From Acanthaster planci (lineage: Eukaryota; Echinodermata; Asteroidea; Valvatida; Acanthasteridae): a stretch of DNA of 64,000 bases. Shown in pieces: positions 50,519 to 62,642 of this stretch. The first letter of the stretch is position 1, and every line of letters begins with the position of its first letter. Location of the stretch: positions 1,218,142 through 1,282,141 of the forward strand of contig NW_019091390.1 in NCBI RefSeq assembly GCF_001949145.1. Direction: 5' to 3'. The notes under the pieces were generated by a model. It was not told the origin of the DNA. It did no database searches and was given only the letters and a program-made list of their open reading frames with translations. The position numbers and the translations under genes are program-made.

Positions 50519-53500
50519 ATGGATTTTTGGAACTTGTATCTAACGTCGAATTTCACGCTGGGTCTGGCGTATTTTTTCGTGTGCGTTGAGATCGTGTGCT
50601 TGTATGTATTCCACTTGGTGGCCATTCTATACATGTAAGTACATATATCGTGCATCATTATGCACCGCTATCATTCAGCCAGCAACGTGTCATCTTCTGA
50701 CACATCACGCTAACTTAAAAAAGGTTTAGACCAGGCTACGTGTGGAGTGGCCAGATGACACTTACTGAATATGATTTATATGGGTAGTACCACCTCAGTT
50801 GTTAACCTGTTCCAGTCATGCCAGTCTACAGCCAAGCTTTGAGTCTTTCCGATAATCACGGTGCAGCATTTTTCAGGTTTAAACACATCAATCATGTGTC
50901 CTACCAGTCCTCGAGCAGTTTTAGGTCATTTTGCAGTATCTTTTTTTTTATTTGATCAGCAGTAACCAGGGTGTTTAAAGTACAGTTGTCTGCAAACAAT
51001 CTTGTTTGACAGATTGACAGATTGTTTACATACAGGAGAAACCACAGTGTCCATAAAAGTTCAATTTAGGAGGGGAAAAAAGCAAGTCGTTTACTTGGAA
51101 AACAGTTAAAATTTTTCAGACCAGTCTCAGGGTTTGTGCATGGGGTGCCGAGTGGCATCCGTATGTGGAATTCTTTACTTCCCCTTCTTGGATCAATCTG
51201 GAGAAATCAGTGATGCATGCATACAGCTTCTCAGCCTTATCCAGTGACAAAGGTGTCATCACAAAGTTCGTCTAAGTTAGGCAACATGGCAAGGGTAATC
51301 TGCCCTTCACATCAGACATGTCCGAGCGAATGGTTAAGGACGAGAAGGGAAGGGTAGGACATGCGTTGCACGACTTGCTGGAAAAGCTCAAGTGTTGCCA
51401 CTGGAGTAACTTGAGTCTTTGCTAAACTTTCTGTCTAGCCGTTAACTTTTACTCCAAGGCAGATTCCCTAGACAGATAATGAAAAATAGACTTGTTGAGA
51501 CCAACATGAATTTAGAACTTGTATGAGATGGATGCAGTTGCACAACAGTGTAAGTATTGTCACACAATGTACATGTAGGTTTATGATTGACCCAGAAATT
51601 TTTGTAATCATTAATGCAACATGTTTCCAGAGCTATGCAATCACACGTATGAAGCCAAACCACGGTTCACAACTGTGCACAATGCATGACATTCAGATGC
51701 TCAACCAACTATAAAACCTTCACATGTGAAATTAGGCTCCTGTAACATTCGGGCTTTATGTTCTTTTAAAAAAAACACCTCCCTGCCCACAATTTCGACC
51801 CGGGATTCGAAACCACACCCCATGCATCACAAACCATTATGTTGTAACTGCTTGACTACTGCAATTCACACAGGTTACGACATTTTCACTGTTGATATAA
51901 CGCTAAACGGCTGCAAAGCGAGTCTAATACACATTGGGCATGCGTAACACAAACACAACCATCATGGTTTGGCTTCATACGTTTGGTTGCATCTCTGTTT
52001 CCAAGCTGCAGCCAGCGATCTGTCGGACATGTTGTATACCGAGGAATATTGCTTTTGGATTGCTTCTCATTTCTCCCTTTCTAAGAAGAATGACAAGCTA
52101 CATACCGGTAGCTGCAGGGGTACGAAGCACCAAGCCCTACAGCTTTCCAAATGTTCTTAAATTTAACATTTCTACAAGGTTTTCTGCACTGTGAGGGTCC
52201 CAAATGATCACTTTTTGCTGGATGGGTTACCCTTACCGTAATAATTTTATAAATAGCTAAGGGATTAATTGGCCCCATGCCTAATCAACTGATTACCTTT
52301 TCTTTTTTCATGTTTTACATTTGGAGATTTTGTTTCAAAAGGGGAAGTCAGGCCTGAGATTTGACTACAGGATTGACTAAGATTGCAATCAATCAACAAG
52401 TGACGCCTAGCATATCAGTAGTTACATGTACGTGTCATGTAACTGTATAATCCTTTTAGCAGGCGTTGGCACATAGACCGTTATACCATGGAGGAAAAAA
52501 AGCACATGATTAGACGCACGCACATGTATGCCTGTGCGTGACTTCATCTGTGACCTTGGTGCGCCCACACATCCTGGTGACTGTATCATGTGTATCACTT
52601 CTCTAGTTGTCGCGAGACATTGAAAGTCAAGCCTGAACAAAAGGCGTATGGTATTTCCCCCTATGTTTTGCTACATTGCACGGCCCAAAGTGTTGGGCCC
52701 GCGGGGTTTGATATCTTTACTGTCTCCCTTTGGAAATGTCAGGAATGTTCTCTGTTTTCGCAAGCAGACAACTTGGCTTGTTTCACTACTCTCTTGTAGC
52801 TGTCGGTGCAGAGTTCATCAAGATTGTGTCAACTTGCTGTCTTGTCTTCAACACAAACAGTTGTGGATTTTGCTGATTTTTACCAAGGTGTGACGACTGA
52901 TGTAATGTATTGATGATAAGTCTCATACAAACACCCTGCCTCAGCCTGCGATCTTTATGTGAGTGCTGTCCCACTTGTAGTTTGGCCAGCCCAGTTGCAA
53001 GGCTATAATTTAGATCATCCCCACTGTAACAGGGACTGGCCTAATAGGCCGAGCTCAGTTCAGGTCAGGCCTAAATCATAAAATATACAAAGTATAGACA
53101 AAAATTAGGAGGGCCTAAATCAAACCTTGATAATTGCCTGGGGGCATTGCTTAGTACCGTCAAATTTATCATGGCTGAAATGAATTCGCTGCTTCTGGTA
53201 GAGCTTGATAAAGATCTGCATTGCCCCCTACCGTCAGTGTCAACTTGCACACGTAAATCCGACTTTTGGGTACACGTATGACAACTGTTGTTATTGTTAT
53301 TTATTTGTTTTATTGACCCACACTTCAGGGCCAATAAGCCAAACTGCTTGTGCATGTACATGTACATCATAAACAGGTACACAAAACAAGATTTAAAAAC
53401 CATGAAAGATTAAACATTTAAACGCTTACATGTTAATGACAATTAAATTATTGTAAAATACATACAAACATACATGTACGTTAGAATATTCTGTTTTAAA

Positions 53501-56500
53501 TTAGCCTTAAAATGCATATAAAATTTGCAGCATATCTAATTATTTAAAATAGCAAAAGCTTAAAGGAAAAAAGACAGTACATGTAAATCTAGAAAGATGA
53601 AAAAGGGAAGAGGTTATTCAGTAACTGGACTTTATAAAGTGATTTTGTGCTTCGCCCGTAAATTTCATCATATTGCTTCATGTATGAGTTTTGTCAAGTA
53701 CGTTGTACGATATTGCACTGCTAGCACTGCTAGCGCCAATGTTCACTTAAATTGATTGAAATGGTGCTTTCCTCTGAGGATCACTTTGCATTTATTCTGT
53801 CTTTCTGTCCAACCAATTTGTAGCCAGCATTGAATTTCCAACTTGAGCACTCAGAGCATTGGCCATTGTTGTCAGGAAATCAGGCTTTATGGCTAACACG
53901 TACCCCGGTTACTTGATTTATAGTTAGGTTTGTGGAGACACCGTATGGATTATCTCTTTTGTGGCATACATGTACATGTAGCTAGTACATGAGTAATCTT
54001 TCCCCCATTTGGAGGTTATCTCTGCAAACCTCCTACCTATTGTAGATCCACTATGCAAACCTGCAAGCATTACTTGCTTTGTAGTTTTTCACATTTGTAG
54101 TTTTGGTTGAGAGTAGTGGATACCGTACAGCATTATGAGACTGCAACTTCGCCGCTGCTTTTGTAGTGAAACAGCAAAAGATTCAAAGGTCACAAAGATC
54201 ATGAATTAACCACTTTAATGCTTCATGGCCTTCAGGATATGTCTGGATACTCTTGGGAATAGAGATACATGTACATGTATGATGACACGTAGGCTTAAAC
54301 TTCCAAGTTATTGGAAGTAATCCTATGCGGAATGTGCATGCATGAAACTTTCTCTTAAAAATCTGGCCATTTTTTGATCGTTACTCTGGTGTGGATTTGG
54401 CACACTGCCAGTTTGCATTCTGCCTTGCTGTCAGACTTTACAACACACCTCGTGTATATACATGTATGCTTGTATTCTTGTCGTGCAGCAGGGCAGTATG
54501 GTAAAACTGTTGCAGTTTTGAATTCGGTTTGAAATCCTTTCAGTGAGCAAACTTGAAGAGTCTCGCAGGTTGTTAGTTGAGAGTAGGAAAGTTAGCCAAC
54601 AAGTTAACCAATCAAATGGTTCATGTACATGTACATTCATGTACATGTATCTGGCATTTGATGATGTGTATGACCAAATACATGTATTCTGTTAGAGATC
54701 TGTTCAACCTCCCATCTGCGATATACATGTATCCGAAGACAGGAAACTATCAAGAACACACTGCTGGCATTGTGTTGGTTACTATCAACCTTGCCAATAG
54801 TTTGTTTCCTGTGGCTTATTTGCCTGCATTTCAAGTACCAGTACATGTCCATGGTTAATGTAGCAGTTGAACATGTAGATACCTAGATGATTACCCTCAT
54901 GTTAAAGGTCATTTATTAGGCAGTGATGCTTTTTCACACCCTACGTACATGTGGTGTACACTATCCATCTGAGAGGTTTGGGGGCCATAGTTGGACATTT
55001 TCTTGGGCAGACTGAGAGACTGTGTCTCTAGCTGGTGGGTAATTCCGGAAATTAGGGGTCCAAAAGTGATTTAAAACTATTACTATTTGTTTGGCAGGTA
55101 ATTTGCATTAATTAATCACTCTTGGAAATTAGAAAATATGTTCTTAACTTACAAAATCATATGTCAGGTGTGATAGGGAAATGGACCCCTAATTTCTGGA
55201 ATTACCCTGATAGATACAGAAAAGAACTTTACAAAGAACTTTGGAGAAAGACATGATGAGCATTGACAAAAAATGGTAACTGGCAGTGAAATCCAGTTAA
55301 TTTTACTGCATGCGTCCAGGGTTCATACATGTATCAAGTAACCATATTTCACCTTTGTTTATCCAGAAAATTATACATGCACAGAAAGCCAAGCAACGTA
55401 GTCAGAGAAGAACTGCCTGGGGTTACAATACTCAAGCCGTTAGTCGGTGTAGATGCCAACCTAGAAGACAACTTAGAAACATTCTTTAATTTGGATTATC
55501 CGAGGGTAAGTCGAAAGCCAGAGCTCTAGGATGCATAATGTAAGCAATGAGGCCAGAGGCAAGACACAAGTTGTTTCTGGTCCAGTGGATTTTGGACGAG
55601 TTTTCCATTGTCATGGCTCATAATTTCTCAGCAAAATACTTTGTGATACTGTGAAGTTGTAAATAGCAGAACATCCCTAGCCATCCCATTTGTCTGAAAA
55701 CAAAGGCTACTGGTGAAAGGTTAGTTCAGAAGAAGCATCTTTGAAACTTTGAGCCATCTGGGCAAAACTTTTAAAAATCTTTCCTAGTTTTTCCCAGCCT
55801 ACTGGAAGGGAAAGAGGAATTTCTTAAATTCAGGATCGCCAGAAACAAAACTGATTTATTTGTAGTTAACCGTACGGCACTGGGATTCTTTTGTCAGGTA
55901 CACGCACATGTAGAAGGATTTGAATCTGTGAAGTTGACTTATTTTCCTAACGGTCTCCAACCTTCCAACTCTTAAAGGATGTAGGACTATCAAACAAGTT
56001 CGTTGTCCTACAGTACATGTACGTGATTTTTGTTCTTACGTGCTGCAGTATGAGCTCATATTTTGCATACAAGATGAGAAGGACCCCGCTTGTAAAACGG
56101 TGGAAGCTCTCATGGGAAAGTACCCTCAGGTAGACGCGAGGCTTTTTCTGGGTGAGTAACACATCCCCTGCACTGGATTCGAGCCAGCCACCTGATCCTG
56201 GCAAGATGGTTAAGACGTCTGCACTAGTAAGCAGAAGTGTCGCGTATAAATCCCACCCAAGTGAGCTAGTGATTTTTTTTTCAACATACCGATAAAGAAT
56301 ATGGTGTGAATATATATGCTACGGTGTAAGGATAAAGCCTAATTTAGAATTAGCATTAATCCAGTGCGGAGCCAAAATTACTGTCATTTTTCAGTATCTA
56401 ATAAAATGCACCAATGTATTATTATCCCTTCTTCATTGGGCTCACAGTGTCAGAATGTTTCTGAATCCATCTCAGCTCCTGCTGCATACCGTTCAATGTT

Positions 56501-59500
56501 GCCATTTCAGGCTCACGTGGTTGTCAACACAATTATTATTATCAGCACTCACAGGTACCCATTTACTCCATGTTGGAGAGAGGCGCGCAGGAGTGAAGTG
56601 ACCTGCCCAAGGTCTACAACATGTAACCACCTGCTAAGATTCGAACCCCCATCCCCCATGATCGGGAGCTATATACATGTATATGTAAATGTATTAAACA
56701 CCACTCACTCCACACACCCCAAACACGACTAGATTGTCTTGTATTTGCAGGTGGCTCCAGGATTGGCATGAATCCCAAACTAAACAACCTAATGCCTGGC
56801 TACAGCGCTGCTCAGTATGACCTCATCATGATCAGCGACAGTGGAATTAGGGGTAAGCTCATGCACGTGTTTGGAAATACAGATCAGAGGTGATCTCCTT
56901 GAAACATTATCTTTCCCTATCCCTCATGGTATTTGGAAATGTTTAAAACATGAACAGAGCGAAATGCAAACAGGCCGGAAGCAATGCAAGAGATGATGGT
57001 CACAAAACAGGAATGAAGCAAGATTTCATCTCTGGAACATGAAAAACAGTCGCACTTTTTCATTCTCAACTCAGACAACTTTCCTGTGCATCAATTTTTC
57101 CACAAATCTACCATTATTCTCAGCTAGTGACACGTGCGCAGGCCCAGTATGGACGGGCTTGCTGCTTGTATCTCCCTGATCTCGCCAAATCGTCAAACTC
57201 CTTGTATGAGCATTTGCACTGGACATAAAAGCATGGAAAGAATTGTGGAGACAAACTGGTCCCCCTCTCTACTCAATTCACATTTCCCCAACAAGACACA
57301 CTGTACGTCTGTTCAGTCATTTTCTCACAAAGTAAAAGCGCATAGTAACTGTTTGAATTTCTAGTTCTCTTGATTTCATGCATGTCTACTGTACATAATG
57401 TACATGTGTGCTGCTGCCTGATGTGTCATTTCTCTGAATGTCTGGTCCACAGTTTTCAGCAACACTTTGACAGAAATGGTGTGTAAAATGACCCCTGACG
57501 TGGGTTTAGTTCATGCCATACCGTATTGCTGTAATAGGAAAGGCTTTGGTGCTACTCTAGAAAAGGTGAGTGAGTAGAGAGAAAGAGCTGCAGAGTTTTT
57601 ACACTCAGAAATATTGTTATGTGTACTTTTCATGGTAGTTTTATTTTAATTGTGTGTAAGCTGTGATTGGCTCTATGGGACATGACAGACATTGCTTAAC
57701 CCTAACGACCCCAAACCTGCCATACTCCAACAGCAGGTTTTGTGAGGTGTTGGCAGGTTTGGTACCGTACGTGAGGAACTTGTTGTTGAATTTTGGGAGA
57801 CTTGGGATGAAAGGCCCAGGGAGACGGTGTTGGATTCTGTGTGAGGGTGAACACACAGGGTTCATTGTCTGCAGTGTCTAGCTTGCTGTACCATGGACTT
57901 TGCTTGACTTTGGTACTGTTCAGTGCAAGTCATCCTATATTGCATAGACCCATCCATACCATATCACTCAAACTCCAACGGGCTCATTCTGTTGAAGTTT
58001 ATCAGGTTTGGTACAGTAACCTGCATGAACAAGTACATAGACACGTACATGCACCTGTTGGATTTTGAGGTTCAGTGTGTTTTCTAGTGCAGGAAACCAG
58101 GGGGTTAGGGTTAATTGACATTTGAAGTGGGAGGAGTATGATTTCTGAGTTTTTCTCCTACATTTCAAGATTGTTTACTCTCTGGATTTGGAGGTTTAAT
58201 CTGTCAAGGCTTTCTTCACTGTTTACAAAAAAGACCAACTGTGAGATTCAAAATCGTAGACATTTGTGAAAGAATTCATTTGTTGTTGCGTGACAAAGTC
58301 ATGGCATTTGACTTTTTTTTCATTGTGACAGCCTTCTGTTGCATGGATTTTTTTCTTCCCTTAATAACCTCACCCTTGGAAATGGCACTGATTTTCAGTC
58401 CTTTTGCTGCTGAAACTCTCTTACAAATCGTTTGAACATTGGTTTTTGAGCCAACACGTACAGAAACCCCTCTATTCTGTGTTCCTCGAAACCCTACCCA
58501 GTTGGCCCGTTGGTTGAGTTGTAAGAGGCACTTGGCAATTCCCTTCAAAGCCATCTTTTGTGGGAATTTTTCTGCCTTTGAAACTGTACACAACCTGCTT
58601 TGTTGCATATTCAGGGTGAGGCATTGTTGCCTCCTTCACACTCTACTTCAATTTTAGATGAACTACCAAGGCTTTTCAGAGCCGTAAAATGAAAGGTTTT
58701 TTTGCACCGGTGTTGAGCGTGCTCTTTCAAACCCTCTCAACTGAAGAGTTTTGAAGGGTGAAAGTAAAACTGTGGAGAAGTGCACTTAGTGTAGAAATAT
58801 TTATGCACAGCATGCATGTGGTCCTTATGTACAAAATTGTACAGTTGTGTTCTGAAACCAAAAGACCCCAATATAGACAACTGGCATATGCTTGTATACG
58901 TTTAAAATCATTTTTTATGATAATTGTGAGTTTATCTTTTGACATGGCTGATTGCATTCATCAATCACATTTGCCTGGTATGGTGTTTCTGTTCATGTAC
59001 TTACTGCTGGACAGGTGTATACCCTTTGCATTAAATTTCAGTGTTTAAACCATTGCTTCACAACACATTATGTTGGAATGAGATCTACACGTGGGGTTCT
59101 TGAAAAAGAGAGATCCACAAATTCAGACTTTTCTGGGGGTCCAGTCCTTGCAGAAAATGTGAACAAATTTGAAAACCAGGAAAGGCAGCGGAGCTGTAGT
59201 TGTAACGCGCACAAACTTTTCTGCTTTGTTGTAGGCATATTTTGGTGGCCCCCATTGCCGGATGTATATATGCTGCAACATGGTGGGAGCCACCTGCGTG
59301 ACGGGCATGTCCAATTTGATACGGAGGACTGTGCTGGAGGAGGCCGGGGGGTTCACGGAACTGGGCAAATACATATCGGAGGATTTCTACATGGGGGTTG
59401 CGGCCATCAAAAGGTAACTGTTGATGCCTGCCTCAATCAAGGGGCCCATGCAGGGGTGCGGCTCAGTGGGGACCGTGGCCCCCCTCTGATAAAGGGTGCC

Positions 59501-62500
59501 CCAGATTTTGGTTTTTAAAAAGTAATGTGATAAAAGGCCAATTTTTCCTTTCATAAAGCTTGTTAACAGTCCCTTAATGTAGCGTCACCCCTCAGCAAAA
59601 AATTTCCAAATTTCCACCCCCTTTTCCTCCTAAAATTTTGGCCCCCCCGAAAATATGGTTCTGGATCCATCATTCACCTCGATAGCACCTGTTGGAAAAC
59701 CCAGAATGCCTAGCATTTCAAGAAAAATGTAAATATGCTAGAATTTCGGCTCTGTGGATGCGCACTTTCAGAGGAAGCATAAACCCAACACAAGTTTGCG
59801 TCATGAACATGTGCATGTACGTCTGCACGTAGTTCACTGCTATTCAGTACCAGCACTACCTTACAACAAACTGAACAAATGACAAGGTCATTAAATGTTA
59901 GTTCAAACATGCAAGGTGTGTTGCATGACTTTATGACATTGCCAGCCTTTAATGGGTCTTTGGGGCTGGAATGCTTTATTTTTGGCTTCTGTCCAACAAA
60001 GCTGAACAGAGTTTTCTGATGTTGTCAGCTTGTTAGCGTGATTATATAAGTGTCACTTTGTTGTTGGTCTGTGACGGAGATATCATGGTAAGGATTTAAC
60101 AGTACTGCCAGTTTTTGGGTCACTGCAAAATATCCTGTCGAGTTTTTAGTATATTTTCCATGTAATACAAGAAAAAAAAATGTGAGCGAATCTAATGTAA
60201 CATTACCAGGCAGTGGCAAGTACACTCACTTGAAACTCTAAGTTTCTTTAAGAGATATTTATTCGTAAAATGGGTATTGGCTGCAGTCATACACCTACGC
60301 TTTTTTCCTCAAACCTTGGGAAACCACCGCATGTAGAACTCCCTTGTTTTCGATGGAAATGAACCGGTAGCAGTTTCTACATTTGTATCCAGACGAGGGG
60401 ACACAACAGAGAAGGTGTGTCGTTCAGGAAGACATGTTTCAGGAAGGTTTCAGATCCAGGCAGACAGTTTAAGCTTTCAGTTTTTTACCACCACTTAAGT
60501 TCAGTGAACGTGTAACCTGGTTTTCCAAACTCAAATGCATACATTTACATGTACGTGTCGATCATGTGAAGATTGAAAAAAAAAGGTGAAAACGTACGTG
60601 CACGTTCAGCTGCGCCTGACAGTTGTAAAGATTGTCAAGCATGCATTGTAGTATTGTGAACCAGGTCATGCTGTCGCTAAATTTTGTGTTGCCTTTTCAT
60701 GTGCCAGTGGAAGAGACATGTATAAATGGACTTCTCTACTTTCTTTCATTCTTCCCAGCGGTCTTTCTACCAGGATAAGTAGCTTTCCCGCTATGCAGAA
60801 TTCTGCCAACACCTCTCTAGAGTCGTTTGGTAAACGGATGGTCAGGTAGGCCAAACAAGATTAATTTTCACCATTGTGAGTAGTTGTAGCAAATAGTTAG
60901 GCATTTGAATTTTAAAAATATTTGAGGATCACCAGGCCCTGTGCAAAGTGACAGAGGCTGGGTTCCACTCTCCCCAATGCTGCGAAATCTTCCGGTGCTT
61001 CTGATGGATTACTATTAGCCTTGGATTATTCGGGGTAATACTGTGACTCTCTCTCTCCGGTTTGACTTACCCAGATGGACCACGGTTCGCACCTCCTCTG
61101 TTCCTTCCATTCTCATTCTGGAGCCCTTCTCCGAGGCGGTCCTGTGCGGACTGTGCTGCACGTTGGCCGTGTACTACCTCTTTGGCTGGGACCCCATTCT
61201 CTTCTTCATGGTGCACATGCTACAGTGGTTTATGCTGGACTACATCCAAATCCGCGCTCTTCAGGTGAGAGAAAGATTCTCCTCTAATCGTCAACTCTCA
61301 GTGGTGTAAACAGGTCTGTTGTCCTAAGGTTGAAACTAAGTGCCGCTTGAGGTGTCTACTCTGTGCATCAAAATGTGGACATGTCTTGCATCTTGTTCCA
61401 TTGAGCTGGGTAACGGTAACGGTCAGGGAAAATGATGTTTCCTCGGAGGTTATAGTTGTAAGGAGCTGCACTACAGCGAAGTAATTATAATTGGTAGATC
61501 CTTGATCTTAAAAGAATGAAAATGTCCAGTTACAGCCCTTTTGTTTCTCAAAGTATCATTTACAGCTCAGCTATAGAAACTGTTCAAATATACCACACAT
61601 TACTTAATTCGTAGTCAATCCACTGACGTCCATGTTAACCCCTTCGCTACGGAGGACTTCAACTACTGCACCATTGTGTGAGGATTAGTACATACCACAC
61701 ATACAGTCTATTCACCATGCAGCTGCTGGTTCAATGGGGCCTGCTGCCAGACAAAGCCCTCCATTCAGGGCATACCACAGCCCAGCAGTCGCGGTCTAAG
61801 TAATCCTGCCATGAAGGGGCTAATAATCCGAGTATACCATTGACTTTTAGAAGTGTCTTTCGTATTATCAATTTACATACAGTGGATTTGCAAAACAATT
61901 TTGACTGATGTAAGAGACTGGTTTCCCCCTGCACATTTTGAATGGAGCAATTGGGATCAGTTTGGAATGGCCGCTCAGTTTTTCACATTTTGTTCATCGG
62001 GATCTGTGATTCAGTTTTGAAAGAGACCACATGTGTGACCTGTTCTGTGAAAATGAGTAACAAGCCACCCGAGGCACTTTTGAGCGAGAGAACTTCGAAA
62101 GAATCGTGCACCATGGAAATCCATGGATACCGTTAACATTTTTACCCACACGGTGTCTGTTCTATCAGGATGTCAAACTGACTGATAACTCAAAAGTAAG
62201 AGCTAGACTGGCTATTTCTAATGCAAAGTAAAATAAAATTAGTGAAAAAATGGCCTTTTGACTCACTTTCCCAGAGCAGGTCACATTTTTCTGTGCTATG
62301 GATGTTTTAACAATTGAAGGATTCATTGTTCATTCCTCCTCAGTCAGGTTAATAAGATGTGTATGTGCGGTAGACATGCAACAGTGAAAGTTACGCTCTT
62401 GTTTGTTCATTCTGTAAGGCCTGCTCAATCTTGCATTCTGCCTGCTGAAACTGCCGCTTGTTTGATTGTGCTGACAGGTGGAACATCTTAATTGTTCGAA

Positions 62501-62642
62501 ATTTGACTACATGGTTGCCTGGGTTTACCGAGAATGCACCGCACCGTTCTACTTCCTGAAGGGCTGCTTTAACAACAAGGTCAAGTGGCGGACGGGAACG
62601 TTTCGTGTCAAGTGGGGCGGCTACCTTGAGGAGGTGCACTGA
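50519..62642 (+). CDS. UGCG: Ceramide glucosyltransferase (glucosylceramide synthase), 9 exons
   Basis: Exons: 50519-50634, 55367-55505, 56049-56151, 56751-56852, 57453-57565, 59235-59413, 60759-60845, 61075-61264, 62478-62642. They join to 1194 nt, 397 residues (human 394). The enzyme transfers glucose from UDP-glucose to ceramide on the cytosolic face of the Golgi, the first step to most glycosphingolipids. An N-terminal membrane anchor (about 13-39) is followed by the GT2-family core. QDEKD has the D1 aspartate (D94), ISDSGIR the D2 (D149), SEDFYM the D3 (D241), and RMVRW (277-281) is the (Q/R)xxRW motif. Each is five residues after the human D144, D236 and R272-W276 positions. The C-terminal third has hydrophobic segments (about 297-335). 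Exon 7 is the most diverged from vertebrates (residues 251-261) yet keeps PAMQNS. All junctions are GT...AG and in frame. Confidence 0.95.
51795..51870 (-). repeat. tRNA-derived SINE fragment
   Basis: The minus strand contains GGTTTCGAATCCC (51814-51802), close to the B-box consensus. About 45 bp upstream is TAGTCAAGCAGTTAC, a weak A box. It lies in UGCG intron 1. Confidence 0.4.
55037..55207. mobile_element. 171-bp MITE with 26-bp terminal inverted repeats
   Basis: The left arm at 55037-55062 begins GGGTAATTCCGGAAATTAGG. The right arm at 55182-55207 is its reverse complement with one mismatch. The interior has no coding potential. It lies in UGCG intron 1 about 160 bp before exon 2. No clear target duplication was found, so the superfamily is unknown. 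Confidence 0.8.
56195..56260 (+). repeat. SINE with tRNA-Thr-like head
   Basis: TGGCAAGATGGTTAAGACG resembles an A box and D-arm. GTCTGCACTAGTAAGCAGA reads like an anticodon arm with AGT (threonine), and CGCGTATAAATCCCACC stands where the B box and T arm should be, with a damaged B box. It is a relic in UGCG intron 3, not a working tRNA. Confidence 0.5.
56553..56655 (-). repeat. MIR/CORE-like SINE fragment
   Basis: The minus strand reads GGGGGTTCGAATCTTAG (B box), then about 30 bp later GACCTTGGGCAGGTCACTTC. Vertebrate MIR elements have the same order, with a nearly identical GACCTTGGGCAAGTCACTT core after the tRNA head. It lies in UGCG intron 3, next to the tRNA-Thr-like relic. Confidence 0.6.
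57696..58114. repeat. Longer element with TTAACCCTAAC / GTTAGGGTTAA ends
   Basis: TTAACCCTAAC at 57696-57706 and GTTAGGGTTAA at 58104-58114 are perfect inverted termini bounding 419 bp in UGCG intron 5. This may be a longer relative of the 59-69 bp copies, or two independent short ends. Confidence 0.4.
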
